64,000 nt of DNA from Levilactobacillus brevis ATCC 14869 = DSM 20054 (lineage in GTDB: Bacteria; Bacillota; Bacilli; Lactobacillales; Lactobacillaceae), in the NCBI RefSeq assembly GCF_001433855.1, contig NZ_AZCP01000006.1, forward strand, positions 62,001 through 126,000, read 5' to 3'. The notes under the pieces were generated by a model that made no database searches, was not told the origin of the DNA, and saw only the letters and a program-made list of their open reading frames with translations. Below, piece by piece: positions 9,487-17,855 of the stretch. The translations under genes and the position numbers were made by a program. Position 1 is the stretch's first letter, and each line of letters opens with the position of its first letter.

Positions 9487-10392
9487 TTACTTCAGTTCCA
9501 ACGTCACAGTTTGTACTTGAGAAGACGTGGTTGTACTTGAACTAGATGCACTACTGGTACTGGTTGATGAGTTGAAGTTAAAGCTCTTGCCATCAATCTT
9601 TACCTTAGTTGCCGGTGCATTACCAAACTTAAAGGTCACACTCGTGGCTGAGCTTGGAATCGTTAACGAATGTGAGGTTGATGTCGACAAAGTCCCTTGC
9701 CAAGTTGTTGCCCCACTAATTGTTACTGACATCCAAGCGCTACTCGTAGCTGACAAACTAACCTTTGGCTTGCTTGATGCATTCTTTAGTTCCCAAGTTG
9801 AGCCAGACGTCGTTGAACTCAGTTTCTTAAAGGTTGCTGTCTTAGCCGCCTTCTTTTTCGAAGAGCTCTTTGAAGAAGATGACTGACTGCTACTGCTACT
9901 CGTCTTGGTACTGCTACCTGAAACGCTAACCGAGCTACTATCAACATTATCCTTGGTGCCTGAATTACCATTATGCGCGGCCGCCACCCAAATTCCGACT
10001 AAAACCGCTAACACCACAATGACAATGCCAATTACGGGAATTGTCCGGCGTAACTGAACATAACGATCATCAACTTTACGCTGTTGTGATCGGGTTTCTG
10101 GATTACTTTCATTGACCTTATCAACGTATTCTTGCGTCTGTGTACTAGGAAGCGTACTGTCAAATTGTTTCAGCAGCTCAGCACCATCCAAGTCAACCAT
10201 ATCAGCATACTGCTTGATAAAGGCCCGAACATAAAAATCGCCGGGTAACTCATCAAAGTTCTGATCTTCAATCGCAATCAAATAACGCTTTTGAATCTTA
10301 GTTGCTTGTTGCAAATCATCTAAGGTAAACCCCTTAGCAATTCGCGCATCCCGCAGCGTCTTTCCCAAAGTTACTTTGCTGTTATCACTCAT
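9487..10392 (-). CDS. RodZ/YmfM-like helix-turn-helix membrane protein
   Basis: 301 residues. The N-terminal about 70 residues form a Cro/C1-type HTH (LGKTLRDARIAKGFTLDDLQQATKI) of the RodZ kind. A basic juxtamembrane stretch and one transmembrane helix follow at about 115-135 (VIGIVIVVLAVLVGIWVAA), then a Ser/Thr/Lys low-complexity linker and a C-terminal beta-rich DUF4115-like domain ending in a Ser/Thr-rich tail. RodZ proteins link MreB filaments to the envelope during rod-shaped growth. The gene lies between the M16 peptidase pair and pgsA, as in Bacillus (ymfF-ymfH-ymfM-pgsA-cinA-recA order). Confidence 0.88.
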   Translation of the reverse strand: MSDNSKVTLGKTLRDARIAKGFTLDDLQQATKIQKRYLIAIEDQNFDELPGDFYVRAFIKQYADMVDLDGAELLKQFDSTLPSTQTQEYVDKVNESNPETRSQQRKVDDRYVQLRRTIPVIGIVIVVLAVLVGIWVAAAHNGNSGTKDNVDSSSVSVSGSSTKTSSSSSQSSSSKSSSKKKAAKTATFKKLSSTTSGSTWELKNASSKPKVSLSATSSAWMSVTISGATTWQGTLSTSTSHSLTIPSSATSVTFKFGNAPATKVKIDGKSFNFNSSTSTSSASSSSTTTSSQVQTVTLELK

Positions 10393-10505
10393 GATTTAAT
10401 TCTCCACCTGTTCAAAATTTCTCTATATGCAGTATAGCATAGGCACCGCCTCAATTTCAGCGACAGCACCTAGAATTCAGGATTTAACGGTTTCTTAACC
10501 TCCGT

Positions 10506-11795
10506 TTACGGCAGAATCGTGTAGACCGTCCGCTGACTAGCCGCTAAAAATGCCGCTAAGGCCTGTTGCACATCTGCAAAGGTCAACTGCTCCAAAATCG
10601 TCAGTTCATCAAAAATTGTCGTACCACCGAACAAGGGGCCATCATACTGATTGGCAATTGCCTCAACCGAGTTAATTGCCCCAATCAAACGGCCAATTGC
10701 CTCTCGTTTGACGAGGTCAAATTGTTCCTGAGCCGCAACCAGTTGCGCTGCTGCATCATCTAAAATTGCCGTTAATTCACTCACAAAGGTCTCCGGATGA
10801 TCCGTGTCCCCTGCTAGTTGAGCAAAATGTGCGCCCCGTTGGACTTGGAAGTCATAGCCAAAACTATCATCAATAATGTTAGCATCATATAAGCGTAAAT
10901 AGTGATCACCCGTGTCGTTGAATAATAGATCCAATGCTAATGACACAGCGGCACTATAGCGCAATCCAGCGCGACCAGCGGGAACCTCATCGTACCCCCG
11001 CAGGCCAATGCTAACTTTTGGCCGTGTGACCGTTAGATGCCGCGTCGTTTGGGGGACAATTTCAGCCGCGGGTGTTTGCGGTGATGCTACGCGCTGAATG
11101 GGCTCATTAGGTCCAAACGTTTTGCGTGCTTGATTAGCCGTAATCCAGGCCAGCACAGTTTCTGGCTCCAATTGACCAACGATTACCAAGCTCATATTGC
11201 TCGGATGATAAAATGTCTGATAGGCCGCATACAAATCATCCGCCGTGATTTGGGCAATTGACTCAACGGTTCCCGCAATATCAATGTGCAGCGGCTCGCG
11301 TGGATATAACTGGCCGATCATGCCAAAGTAGCTTTGCCACCCTGGATCATCATCATACATTTGAATTTCTTGACCGATAATCCCTTTTTCCTTGTTCACA
11401 GTTGCCGCGGTGAAATACGGTTCTTGGACAAAATCTAGCAAAATATCTAAGTTTTCTCGAACGTGATTCGTGGTTGAAAACAAATAGCTAGTTTGCGTAA
11501 AACTCGTAAAGGCATTCGCGCTTGCGCCATATTGTCCAAATAAATCAAACGCATCGTGATCCTCTTTTTCAAATAATTTATGTTCCAGAAAATGGGCAAT
11601 GCCATCAGGGAACCGGACCGCCTGCTGCTGACCACGCGGCACAAATTCATTATCAATGGCACCATAATTTGTTGTCATAACCGCAAAAGTCTTATGAAAA
11701 TCGGCCTTAGGAATCAAGATAACTTTGAGACCATTTTCGAGCGTGGTTTGATACACCGTCTCGCCTAGACGACTATACGCGTGTTTCGTTAGCAT
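10506..11795 (-). CDS. ymfH: M16 family zinc peptidase YmfH-like
   Basis: 429-residue insulinase/pitrilysin-fold peptidase. The inverted zinc motif HFLEH is present with His68, Glu71 and His72 counted from the chosen start, and a downstream Glu lies in the segment NKEKGIIGQEI. The ATG at 11795 has GAAAGGAG 7 bases upstream; an in-frame start six codons earlier lies inside that ribosome site and is rejected. It overlaps the end of the preceding M16 paralogue by 23 bases. Such pairs usually act as heteromers in which this member is the catalytic one. The substrate cannot be told from sequence. Confidence 0.9.
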   Translation of the reverse strand: MLTKHAYSRLGETVYQTTLENGLKVILIPKADFHKTFAVMTTNYGAIDNEFVPRGQQQAVRFPDGIAHFLEHKLFEKEDHDAFDLFGQYGASANAFTSFTQTSYLFSTTNHVRENLDILLDFVQEPYFTAATVNKEKGIIGQEIQMYDDDPGWQSYFGMIGQLYPREPLHIDIAGTVESIAQITADDLYAAYQTFYHPSNMSLVIVGQLEPETVLAWITANQARKTFGPNEPIQRVASPQTPAAEIVPQTTRHLTVTRPKVSIGLRGYDEVPAGRAGLRYSAAVSLALDLLFNDTGDHYLRLYDANIIDDSFGYDFQVQRGAHFAQLAGDTDHPETFVSELTAILDDAAAQLVAAQEQFDLVKREAIGRLIGAINSVEAIANQYDGPLFGGTTIFDELTILEQLTFADVQQALAAFLAASQRTVYTILP

Positions 11796-13068
11796 CACCG
11801 GTCTCCTTTCCATGTAAACAATAAGTTGCCTGTAGACTAACTTGCTGCGCTACACGTTGCACGTCAGCCACGGTCACTTGCGCCAATTTTTCCTGCCAAT
11901 GCGTTAAAGGCTCTTGCAAATGCGTTAAACCACTGTTTAAGGCTCCCGTCAATTGCCGTTGCGGACTATCTAAACTGGCAAGTCGGGCATTCAATAAGCT
12001 TGCTTTAACTTCGGCCAAAAGTTCGGTCGACAATTTACCAGCTTGAAGGGCTTGCAACTGCTCCGTCACAATCGCAATCACCCGTTCTTGATTCTGTGCC
12101 TGAATCCCGGTCTGCACCGTCAATGCGCCAGTAAATGGATTGTAATCACTGCTAGCATAATAGGCTAGACTGGCTTTTTCTCGAACATTGGTAAACAGCA
12201 ACGACAGCGGTGTGCCACCGAAAGCCGCATTAAAGACAACTGCCGGTAAGAAGTCAGCGTCTGACCGATAGATCGGTAACTGGTAAGCCAGATTTAACTT
12301 AGCTTGCACAACTGGTGCCTCGTCGTCTCCCGCCTGAACCTGTGACCGGGCCGTCCAGCGATAGTAGGGCTCAGTCGTTGGTTCAAGTCGCTCCGCCAAT
12401 GGCCAAGCCGCTAATGCCGTTGTCACACGTTTCTCACTTACATCGCCAATGACCGCCACGTGAACAGCATCGTGCGCCAACATCTCGTGATAAGTCGCCA
12501 AAATATCATTCGCAGTCAACTCACCTAACGTTGTCACATCACCCAAAGCACTCATTGCTTGCGCTGGTTGTCCCGTAAATAAGAGTTCCTGCAACCGTCG
12601 ATTGGCCAGATACTGTTTATCATCGTCTAACGACTTGATAGCGGTCAACAAATTTTGGCGTTGTTGCGTAAACGTTGTGGGATCAAAGTTACCGTTGGGT
12701 AATAACGGCGCGAATAAAACGGCCTGTAGTAGCGCCATGCCACGTTCAAATAAGGGCATCGTATCCTGATATTGTGCTAAATACTGTTCATCAACGACGG
12801 AACACGTCAAGCGAATCACGTGCTTAGTCCCCAACTTCACCACACTGATCCCAAAACTGGCACCGTATAATCGTGAGAGCTGACGCGCTAATGCTGTTTG
12901 GGTTGGATACTCGGCCGTACTGGTTTCCAACACTTGGGCCAGCAACGCCCGAGCCGTAATGGCCGTCGCCTGTAAGGGTGCGACAAAGTCCACTTTAATG
13001 CCAATGGTCTTAAATTTTTTCGTGGGTAACAAATCCAGTGTTACCCCATCTCGTATGCGAACGTGCAC
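11773..13068 (-). CDS. ymfF: M16 family peptidase-like protein YmfF (non-catalytic partner)
   Basis: 431-residue M16-fold protein. At the position where a zinc HxxEH motif is expected it reads LLAQVLETST, so the catalytic residues are missing and it is probably a non-catalytic partner of the downstream YmfH-like enzyme. The start is GTG at 13068 behind AGGAGG with 9 bases of spacing. The stop overlaps the ymfH start, which suggests translational coupling and equimolar assembly. The pair precedes the RodZ-like gene, a conserved Firmicutes arrangement. Confidence 0.88.
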   Translation of the reverse strand: MHVRIRDGVTLDLLPTKKFKTIGIKVDFVAPLQATAITARALLAQVLETSTAEYPTQTALARQLSRLYGASFGISVVKLGTKHVIRLTCSVVDEQYLAQYQDTMPLFERGMALLQAVLFAPLLPNGNFDPTTFTQQRQNLLTAIKSLDDDKQYLANRRLQELLFTGQPAQAMSALGDVTTLGELTANDILATYHEMLAHDAVHVAVIGDVSEKRVTTALAAWPLAERLEPTTEPYYRWTARSQVQAGDDEAPVVQAKLNLAYQLPIYRSDADFLPAVVFNAAFGGTPLSLLFTNVREKASLAYYASSDYNPFTGALTVQTGIQAQNQERVIAIVTEQLQALQAGKLSTELLAEVKASLLNARLASLDSPQRQLTGALNSGLTHLQEPLTHWQEKLAQVTVADVQRVAQQVSLQATYCLHGKETGDANETRV

Positions 13069-13153
13069 GCGTCATGGCCTCCTCTAGTAAAATACTAATC
13101 GGTGTTTAATTTTAAGGGAACCACGACATAAATACAAGCAACCGACCACAGAA

Positions 13154-13194
13154 AAACACAATGATTTCCCAACAAGCTGGGCATCATTGTGTTT
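13154..13194 (-). terminator. Terminator of the amino acid ABC transporter operon
   Basis: AAACACAATGAT (left arm from 13154) pairs perfectly with ATCATTGTGTTT (ending 13194), with an inner CCCA/TGGG pair. It lies just after the binding-protein stop at 13201. The flanking T/A runs would serve mainly the minus strand. Confidence 0.8.
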
Positions 13195-13200
13195 ATTGAT

Positions 13201-14043
13201 CTATTTTAATAGTGGCGTGTCAACGTTGCTACCAAACCATTTTTCATTAATTTTCTTTAACGTCCCGTTAGCCGCCAACTGCTTTAACCCCGCGTTAATC
13301 TTGTGTCGCATTGTCACATCACCTTTACGCATCCCCACCGCAAACTTTTCCTTGGGTAGTGCGCCGGTTGTGACGCGATAATTTTCAGGGTGAGCCTGGT
13401 GCTTAATATAATAGTTGGCGTACGTACTATCTATCAACAATCCCTGAATCCGACCAACATTCAAATCAATGAAGGCATTCGTAAAGGAATCATAAGTAAC
13501 CGCCTCGTGATTTTTAATTCGATTCTTCAGTAACTTCGGATACGTGTCAATATCATTGGCCCCCGACGACCCGGTCTGAGCCCCTAAGACTTTACCTTGC
13601 ATATCGGCAAAGGAGTTAATCTTATTTTTCTTCAGTGTCACTAAGACCTGATCGTTATACAAATACGTGTCAGAGAAAGCCGCTTGTTTCTGGCGTTGCG
13701 GTGTGATTGAAAAACCGTTCCAAATCAAATCAATCGTCCCATTATGGAGCTCCGTCACATTCATGTTCCAATCAATCGTTTGAAAATCAACCTTGATGCC
13801 ATACAGTTTAAAGACAGCTCGGGCCAAATCAATATCATACCCGACTAACTTACCACTCTTCTGCCGAAACCCCATCGGTACGAAGCTATCATCTAATCCA
13901 ACAACCACTTTCTTTTGCTGCTTAACTTTAGACCAAGTATCCGCCGTATTAGCTCGTTGGGTCACGGTTCGACAGCCCGCCAAAAGTCCACTTAGTCCAA
14001 TGCAAACAGCTAAGAGTGCCCAAATTCGTAATCCTTTTTTCAT
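13201..14043 (-). CDS. Amino acid ABC transporter substrate-binding lipoprotein (histidine likely)
   Basis: 280-residue family-3 (SBP_bac_3) extracellular binding protein. A lipoprotein signal peptide ends in the lipobox LLAGC, with the lipidated Cys at residue 24. The ligand-pocket motifs YDIDLARAV, WNGFSITPQRQK and TGSSGANDID are typical of polar amino acid binders. It is the last gene of a permease-ATPase-binding protein operon. The upstream leader T-box reads a His codon, so histidine is the most economical substrate, but the sequence alone does not exclude glutamine or cystine. Confidence 0.92.
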   Translation of the reverse strand: MKKGLRIWALLAVCIGLSGLLAGCRTVTQRANTADTWSKVKQQKKVVVGLDDSFVPMGFRQKSGKLVGYDIDLARAVFKLYGIKVDFQTIDWNMNVTELHNGTIDLIWNGFSITPQRQKQAAFSDTYLYNDQVLVTLKKNKINSFADMQGKVLGAQTGSSGANDIDTYPKLLKNRIKNHEAVTYDSFTNAFIDLNVGRIQGLLIDSTYANYYIKHQAHPENYRVTTGALPKEKFAVGMRKGDVTMRHKINAGLKQLAANGTLKKINEKWFGSNVDTPLLK

Positions 14044-14055
14044 TTAAGCACCCTC

Positions 14056-14691
14056 CTAACTCTTGGCTTCAACCCGTAACATCTGATCCGCAATCGCTTC
14101 GGCAAATGGGATATCATGGGTCACGACGATCTGGGTAATTCCCTCATCTCGCAGTTGAACAATAATCTGTTGCACTTCGCGGCGAAGATCTGGGTCTAAC
14201 GCCGACGTTGGTTCATCATAGCATAACAATTTAGGTCGCATCGCTAAGGCCCGTACAATGGCAACCCGTTGCTTCTGCCCACCGGACAATTCATATGGGT
14301 ACAAATCAGCCTGATCAGCCAAATTCAATTGTGCCAATAAAGTCTGAGCCGTTTCATTGGCTTCAGCCGCTGACTGTTTAAGCACCATAGTGGGAGCCAA
14401 CGTCACATTTTGTCGGACTGTCAAATTAGGGAAAAGTTGATAATCCTGAAAAACAACCCCGATTACTGCGTCATTGTCCCGATTGGTTGCTGGATCAAAA
14501 GGCTGTCCATCCAACAAGAACTGGCCACTATCAACCGTTTCAAGTCCGCTGATACACCGTAGTAGCGTTGTTTTACCAGCGCCTGAGGGCCCGACAATGG
14601 TTAAGATTTTACCATCCGTTACGGTTAAGTTCAGATTATCCAGAATGGTCTTACCACCAAATTTTTTTGTAATTCCTTTAAGCTCTAACAT
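14056..14691 (-). CDS. Amino acid ABC transporter ATP-binding protein
   Basis: 211-residue ABC ATPase. Walker A GPSGAGKTT, the Q-loop in VFQDYQLFPNLTV, the signature LSGGQKQR, Walker B LLCYDEPTSALD and the switch His in VVTHDI are all present. It is slightly shorter than typical GlnQ/HisP proteins (about 240), with the shortening at the C-terminus. It sits between the permease and binding-protein genes with gaps of 18 and 12 bases, so the three form one transcription unit. It powers import of an amino acid, probably histidine given the leader. Confidence 0.94.
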   Translation of the reverse strand: MLELKGITKKFGGKTILDNLNLTVTDGKILTIVGPSGAGKTTLLRCISGLETVDSGQFLLDGQPFDPATNRDNDAVIGVVFQDYQLFPNLTVRQNVTLAPTMVLKQSAAEANETAQTLLAQLNLADQADLYPYELSGGQKQRVAIVRALAMRPKLLCYDEPTSALDPDLRREVQQIIVQLRDEGITQIVVTHDIPFAEAIADQMLRVEAKS

Positions 14692-14709
14692 ACTGTGACC
14701 ATCCTTTCA

Positions 14710-15351
14710 TTAACGCCAGTAACTATAGTGTTTTTCCAACCGTTTCAAAACAATCGTGCAAACCGCCGTGAGTAGCAAGTAAATCACACCAACTAGAACC
14801 AACGGTACCAAGGTCACATCACGCGACATGGCAACATTACCTGCTCGTAATAAATCACCCAAGCCAATAACATAAACCAGTGAAGAATCCTTGATTAAGT
14901 TAATAACCTCATTTCCAATTGATGGTAAAACAATTTTGACCACTTGAGGAATCACAATTCGCCGTAACGTTTGCCACCGAGTCAGTCGTAACACTCGAGC
15001 ACTCTCGTACTGTCCCACTGGAATAGCCTGTAACCCACCCCGGAAGATCTCGGCAAAGTACGCCGTATAGTTTAAGATGAAAGCAAATAATGCCGCATCA
15101 TAACGCTGGAAAACAACCCCAATGATCGGTAACCCGTAAAAAACAAAAATTAATTGCAATAACAGGGGTGTTCCTCGCATCAACCACACATAGATATTAA
15201 TTAACCAAGTCAAGGGTTTAAACCGCGTGGTCATTCCCAAGCCGACTAAAATCCCTAATGGAATCGCCACAATAATCGTCCAAAAGAAAATGGATAACGT
15301 CATGCCCGTTCCAGAAACCAATGATGGTAAAATCTCATTTACGTAGTGCAT
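14710..15351 (-). CDS. Amino acid ABC transporter permease
   Basis: 213-residue HisM/GlnP-type permease with about five transmembrane segments. The EAA-loop region YESARVLRLTRWQTLRRIVIPQ contacts the ATPase, and MRGTPLLLQL is the usual family motif. The ATG at 15351 has AGGAG 7 bases upstream. It is the first gene after the tandem T-box leader, so expression of the whole operon should depend on read-through of two terminators. A single permease gene implies a homodimeric channel. Confidence 0.94.
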   Translation of the reverse strand: MHYVNEILPSLVSGTGMTLSIFFWTIIVAIPLGILVGLGMTTRFKPLTWLINIYVWLMRGTPLLLQLIFVFYGLPIIGVVFQRYDAALFAFILNYTAYFAEIFRGGLQAIPVGQYESARVLRLTRWQTLRRIVIPQVVKIVLPSIGNEVINLIKDSSLVYVIGLGDLLRAGNVAMSRDVTLVPLVLVGVIYLLLTAVCTIVLKRLEKHYSYWR

Positions 15352-15375
15352 CTAATTCTCCTCCTTCTAACAACT

Positions 15376-15510
15376 AAAAAACGCCCCCTTGAGATTGAAA
15401 TCTCAAGAGGGCGTTTGAACGCGGTACCACCTCATGCTTTCGACGAACTCACGTCACGCCGACTCACGGAGTTCCCCGTTTCTCACTGTCATTTCATCGG
15501 TGAAATAAAA
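15376..15510 (-). ncRNA. Second T-box unit (antiterminator/terminator, no normal Stem I)
   Basis: On the minus strand, AGGTGGTACCGC (plus 15421-15432) is a canonical T-box sequence. The terminator AACGCCCCCTTGAGATT / AATCTCAAGAGGGCGTT (15380-15415) follows, with a T-run before the permease ribosome site. Only about 75 bases separate this T-box from the preceding terminator. It begins with GACAGTGA, as the first unit does, but there is room only for short hairpins (ACGG/CCGT and GACG/CGTC). A normal codon-reading Stem I is therefore absent. Confidence 0.75.
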
Positions 15511-15770
15511 AAGTCCTCTTAGGTCCAAAGACCTAAGAGGACGATCACATCGTGGTTCCACCTCTGTTTGTTGACACATCACTGCGTCAACCTCAGCGAG
15601 TTGCAAGCAACTCCAGCGATAACGGGCTAACCCGGACCATTCTACTTCATTCAAACGGCCAACTCACAGATGTGTTTCGCCAAATTAAGACCGCTTCTTC
15701 CCATCAACCGAAGCTTTCTGATGACCCTTAATTCAACTACTCTTCTGTTCACTGTCTTTTTTCTTTCGTT
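15507..15770 (-). ncRNA. First T-box riboswitch, specifier CAC (His)
   Basis: Minus-strand leader starting near 15770. It has a Stem I with the AGTGA bend motif, a distal TTAAG/CTTAA helix, a T-box AGGTGGAACCACG (plus 15551-15563), and a terminator GTCCTCTTAGGTC/GACCTAAGAGGAC (15513-15542) with six T. Aligning the 3' side of the specifier loop with the well-known glyQS T-box (CGAAAGGCATTC) puts CAC at 15672-15674. The leader should therefore sense uncharged tRNA-His and open transport genes on histidine shortage. Confidence 0.88.
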
Positions 15771-15776
15771 GACAGT

Positions 15777-15805
15777 ATCCTACGATTTTTATTGGAAACT
15801 GTCAA
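15777..15805 (-). promoter_or_regulatory. Promoter of the T-box-controlled ABC transporter operon
   Basis: Minus-strand -35 TTGACA (15800-15805), 17-base spacer, -10 TAGGAT (15777-15782). Transcription would start near 15770, at the 5' end of the first T-box. It lies just downstream of the minD stop codon. Confidence 0.75.
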
Positions 15806-15815
15806 GTGCTTTTTT

Positions 15816-16622
15816 TTAGCCGCGGTGAAACCAACTGCTAACCCGATGCCAAAAACCGGTATCTTCTTGCTCTTCAATCTTCATTAAAGGCACCGTCTCG
15901 CCTTCCAAGCGACGGGCAACATTCCGATACCCTTGACCAGCCGGATTTTCAGTTTCCATCACAACCGGTTCCCCTTGGTTAGAGGTCGTGATGACAGCAT
16001 CGTCATCAAAAATAATTCCTAGGAGTTCAATGCCCAAATGGTGCGTGATTTCATCAATATCCATCATTGACCCATCTTGCATCATATTGCGGCGAATACG
16101 GTTGATCAGCAACCGTGGTGCTTCTGTCAGGGGATGTTGTTCCAGTAATCCCACAACTCGATCGGCATCACGGACAGCTGAAATTTCCGGCGTCGTTACG
16201 ACAATCGCGGCATCAGCACCAGCAACTGCGTTCATGAAACCCTGTTCGATTCCCGCTGGACAGTCAATCAAAACATAGTCATATTCTGGCTTTAATTCAT
16301 CCACAATTTCTTTGACCTGTTCAGGTTCCAAAGCTGTCTTATCGGTATTTTGAGCAGCTGGCAACAAATAAAGCTTATCATCAAACCGCTTATCCTTAAC
16401 CAACGCCTGCGGTAATTTAGCCCGGCCTTCCGCCACATCCACAATATCATAAATGATTCGGTTATCCAGCCCTAAAACCACGTCCAAATTCCGTAAACCG
16501 ATGTCTAGGTCCATTAAGCACACCCGTTTACCCATTAAGGCTAAAGCCGTGCCAATGTTGGCGCTCGTCGTTGTTTTACCAACGCCACCCTTACCGGAGG
16601 TGATCACAATTGCTTTTCCCAT
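15816..16622 (-). CDS. minD: Septum site-determining protein MinD
   Basis: 268-residue ParA-family ATPase that recruits MinC to the membrane and blocks FtsZ assembly away from midcell. The deviant Walker A KGGVGKTT is near the start, followed by DLDIGLRNLD and LIDCPAGIEQGF. The last 15 residues (TGFWHRVSSWFHRG) form the amphipathic membrane-targeting helix. It follows minC by 2 bases. No minE is seen; rod-shaped Firmicutes use DivIVA/MinJ instead. Confidence 0.97.
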   Translation of the reverse strand: MGKAIVITSGKGGVGKTTTSANIGTALALMGKRVCLMDLDIGLRNLDVVLGLDNRIIYDIVDVAEGRAKLPQALVKDKRFDDKLYLLPAAQNTDKTALEPEQVKEIVDELKPEYDYVLIDCPAGIEQGFMNAVAGADAAIVVTTPEISAVRDADRVVGLLEQHPLTEAPRLLINRIRRNMMQDGSMMDIDEITHHLGIELLGIIFDDDAVITTSNQGEPVVMETENPAGQGYRNVARRLEGETVPLMKIEEQEDTGFWHRVSSWFHRG

Positions 16623-16624
16623 TA

Positions 16625-17296
16625 TTAAATTCCTCCAATCTGGTTGTACAACTTCGGATTGATTTTCTTCAAGTTCGCTAATTTACCGAACGTCAACACG
16701 TGTAAGTCATTGACGTGGGCAATTGTTTGTTGTGAGTCGCTCAATTGTCCTGGTTCAACAATCTCAAACTGCTCAGCAATTCGAACCTGTTGGGCATTTT
16801 GTAAGTTTCCCATAATCAATTTTGATTCATCATCGGGATACCCCGCTTGCAAAATCCCGGCGACATCCCCCATTGAGAAGATATTCCCCGTTGTCCGCAG
16901 TTTACCACCTTCATGAATCTTGCCTAAGAACAGAACGTCACCAGTCATGGCAACCTCCTGCCCATTACGAATCACTTTACTCAGGAGATGAACATTTTCA
17001 CGCTCACGTAGCTGAACCGCATCAGCGATCGTCATAACATTTGCGGCAATTTTATGAATTTCAAATCGCGGATATTGGGCGATCAATTGCTCAATTCGAG
17101 CCTTTTCATCCGCCGTCAAAATTCGATCTTCTGTCAAAACATCCAACGAGACTTTCGACGCTGCTAACGCCTGCGGATCTACCTTGAGATTTTCTAGTAA
17201 TACTTTTAAATCGACCAAGATCTGGTCCAGACTCGCTGATTGCTTTAAGACCAAGTCATAGCCGTTTTGCGTTCCGCGTAATACGGCAGCCTGCAT
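16625..17296 (-). CDS. minC: Septum site-determining protein MinC
   Basis: 223-residue FtsZ-assembly inhibitor. The N-terminal domain is divergent. The C-terminal half, from about residue 115, is the right-handed beta-helix with GDVLFLGKIHEGGKL and TGNIFSMGDVAGILQAGYPDD, which binds MinD. I start at ATG 17296 because GGAGGG lies 10 bases upstream; an in-frame GTG six codons earlier overlaps that site. It is translated just after mreD and just before minD in an mreC-mreD-minC-minD run. Confidence 0.93.
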   Translation of the reverse strand: MQAAVLRGTQNGYDLVLKQSASLDQILVDLKVLLENLKVDPQALAASKVSLDVLTEDRILTADEKARIEQLIAQYPRFEIHKIAANVMTIADAVQLRERENVHLLSKVIRNGQEVAMTGDVLFLGKIHEGGKLRTTGNIFSMGDVAGILQAGYPDDESKLIMGNLQNAQQVRIAEQFEIVEPGQLSDSQQTIAHVNDLHVLTFGKLANLKKINPKLYNQIGGI

Positions 17297-17314
17297 AGTG
17301 TTCGTTCCCTCCAC

Positions 17315-17842
17315 CTATTTTAACCAATTATACACCCAACGAATGGGGAAATATAAGATGACAAACATTGCCAAATTAAACGCCAGTGTTGGCCCTAAAG
17401 TATTCACCAAAAAGGCATTCCCCGAGGCATCATTGAGGTGCATCGCCCGGCTCGCTAAGTACCCCAAGGCTTCCACGACTGTAATGTCAATGAAATAGAC
17501 CAAGAGACCACTCAAAAAGTTCGGTCGAATCCAACTCACTAGTCGACGCGTCATGTAGATGACCAACGGAAAAATAAAGACGTATAGACCAAAGATCCCC
17601 GTGTAATAGAGATCAAATACGGCCCCCGCCACTGCTGCCCATCGCGCCAACGGCATCGAAAGGGCACTATCTGCTTCAAAAATAGCGCCACACACTAACC
17701 ACAACACCACTAAATGACTAACCATGGTTGATGGTGTTCGAAATAACTGAACGCTAAAAACTTGGCTAACAGTCCCATCTATCAATAACCAAAAGAATAA
17801 GCCGATGGGGAAGCCAAAGCGTAACTTTGATAATCGATACAC
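17315..17842 (-). CDS. mreD: Rod shape-determining protein MreD
   Basis: 175-residue polytopic membrane protein with about five transmembrane helices, the membrane component of the MreBCD elongation complex. Sequence conservation in this family is low. The assignment rests on length, hydrophobic pattern (FPIGLFFWLLIDG near the start), and location between mreC and minC. The gap to mreC is 13 bases. Confidence 0.9.
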   Translation of the reverse strand: MYRLSKLRFGFPIGLFFWLLIDGTVSQVFSVQLFRTPSTMVSHLVVLWLVCGAIFEADSALSMPLARWAAVAGAVFDLYYTGIFGLYVFIFPLVIYMTRRLVSWIRPNFLSGLLVYFIDITVVEALGYLASRAMHLNDASGNAFLVNTLGPTLAFNLAMFVILYFPIRWVYNWLK

Positions 17843-17855
17843 GACTAATCCCCCT

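Noticed and set aside
9527-9886. 119-codon plus-strand ORF opposite the RodZ-like gene
   Set aside because: It is a shadow caused by the Ser/Thr-rich low-complexity region of the sense gene.
15454-15654. 66-codon minus-strand ORF in the ABC transporter leader
   Set aside because: It spans the T-box and terminator structures of the tandem leader, which explain the sequence better.
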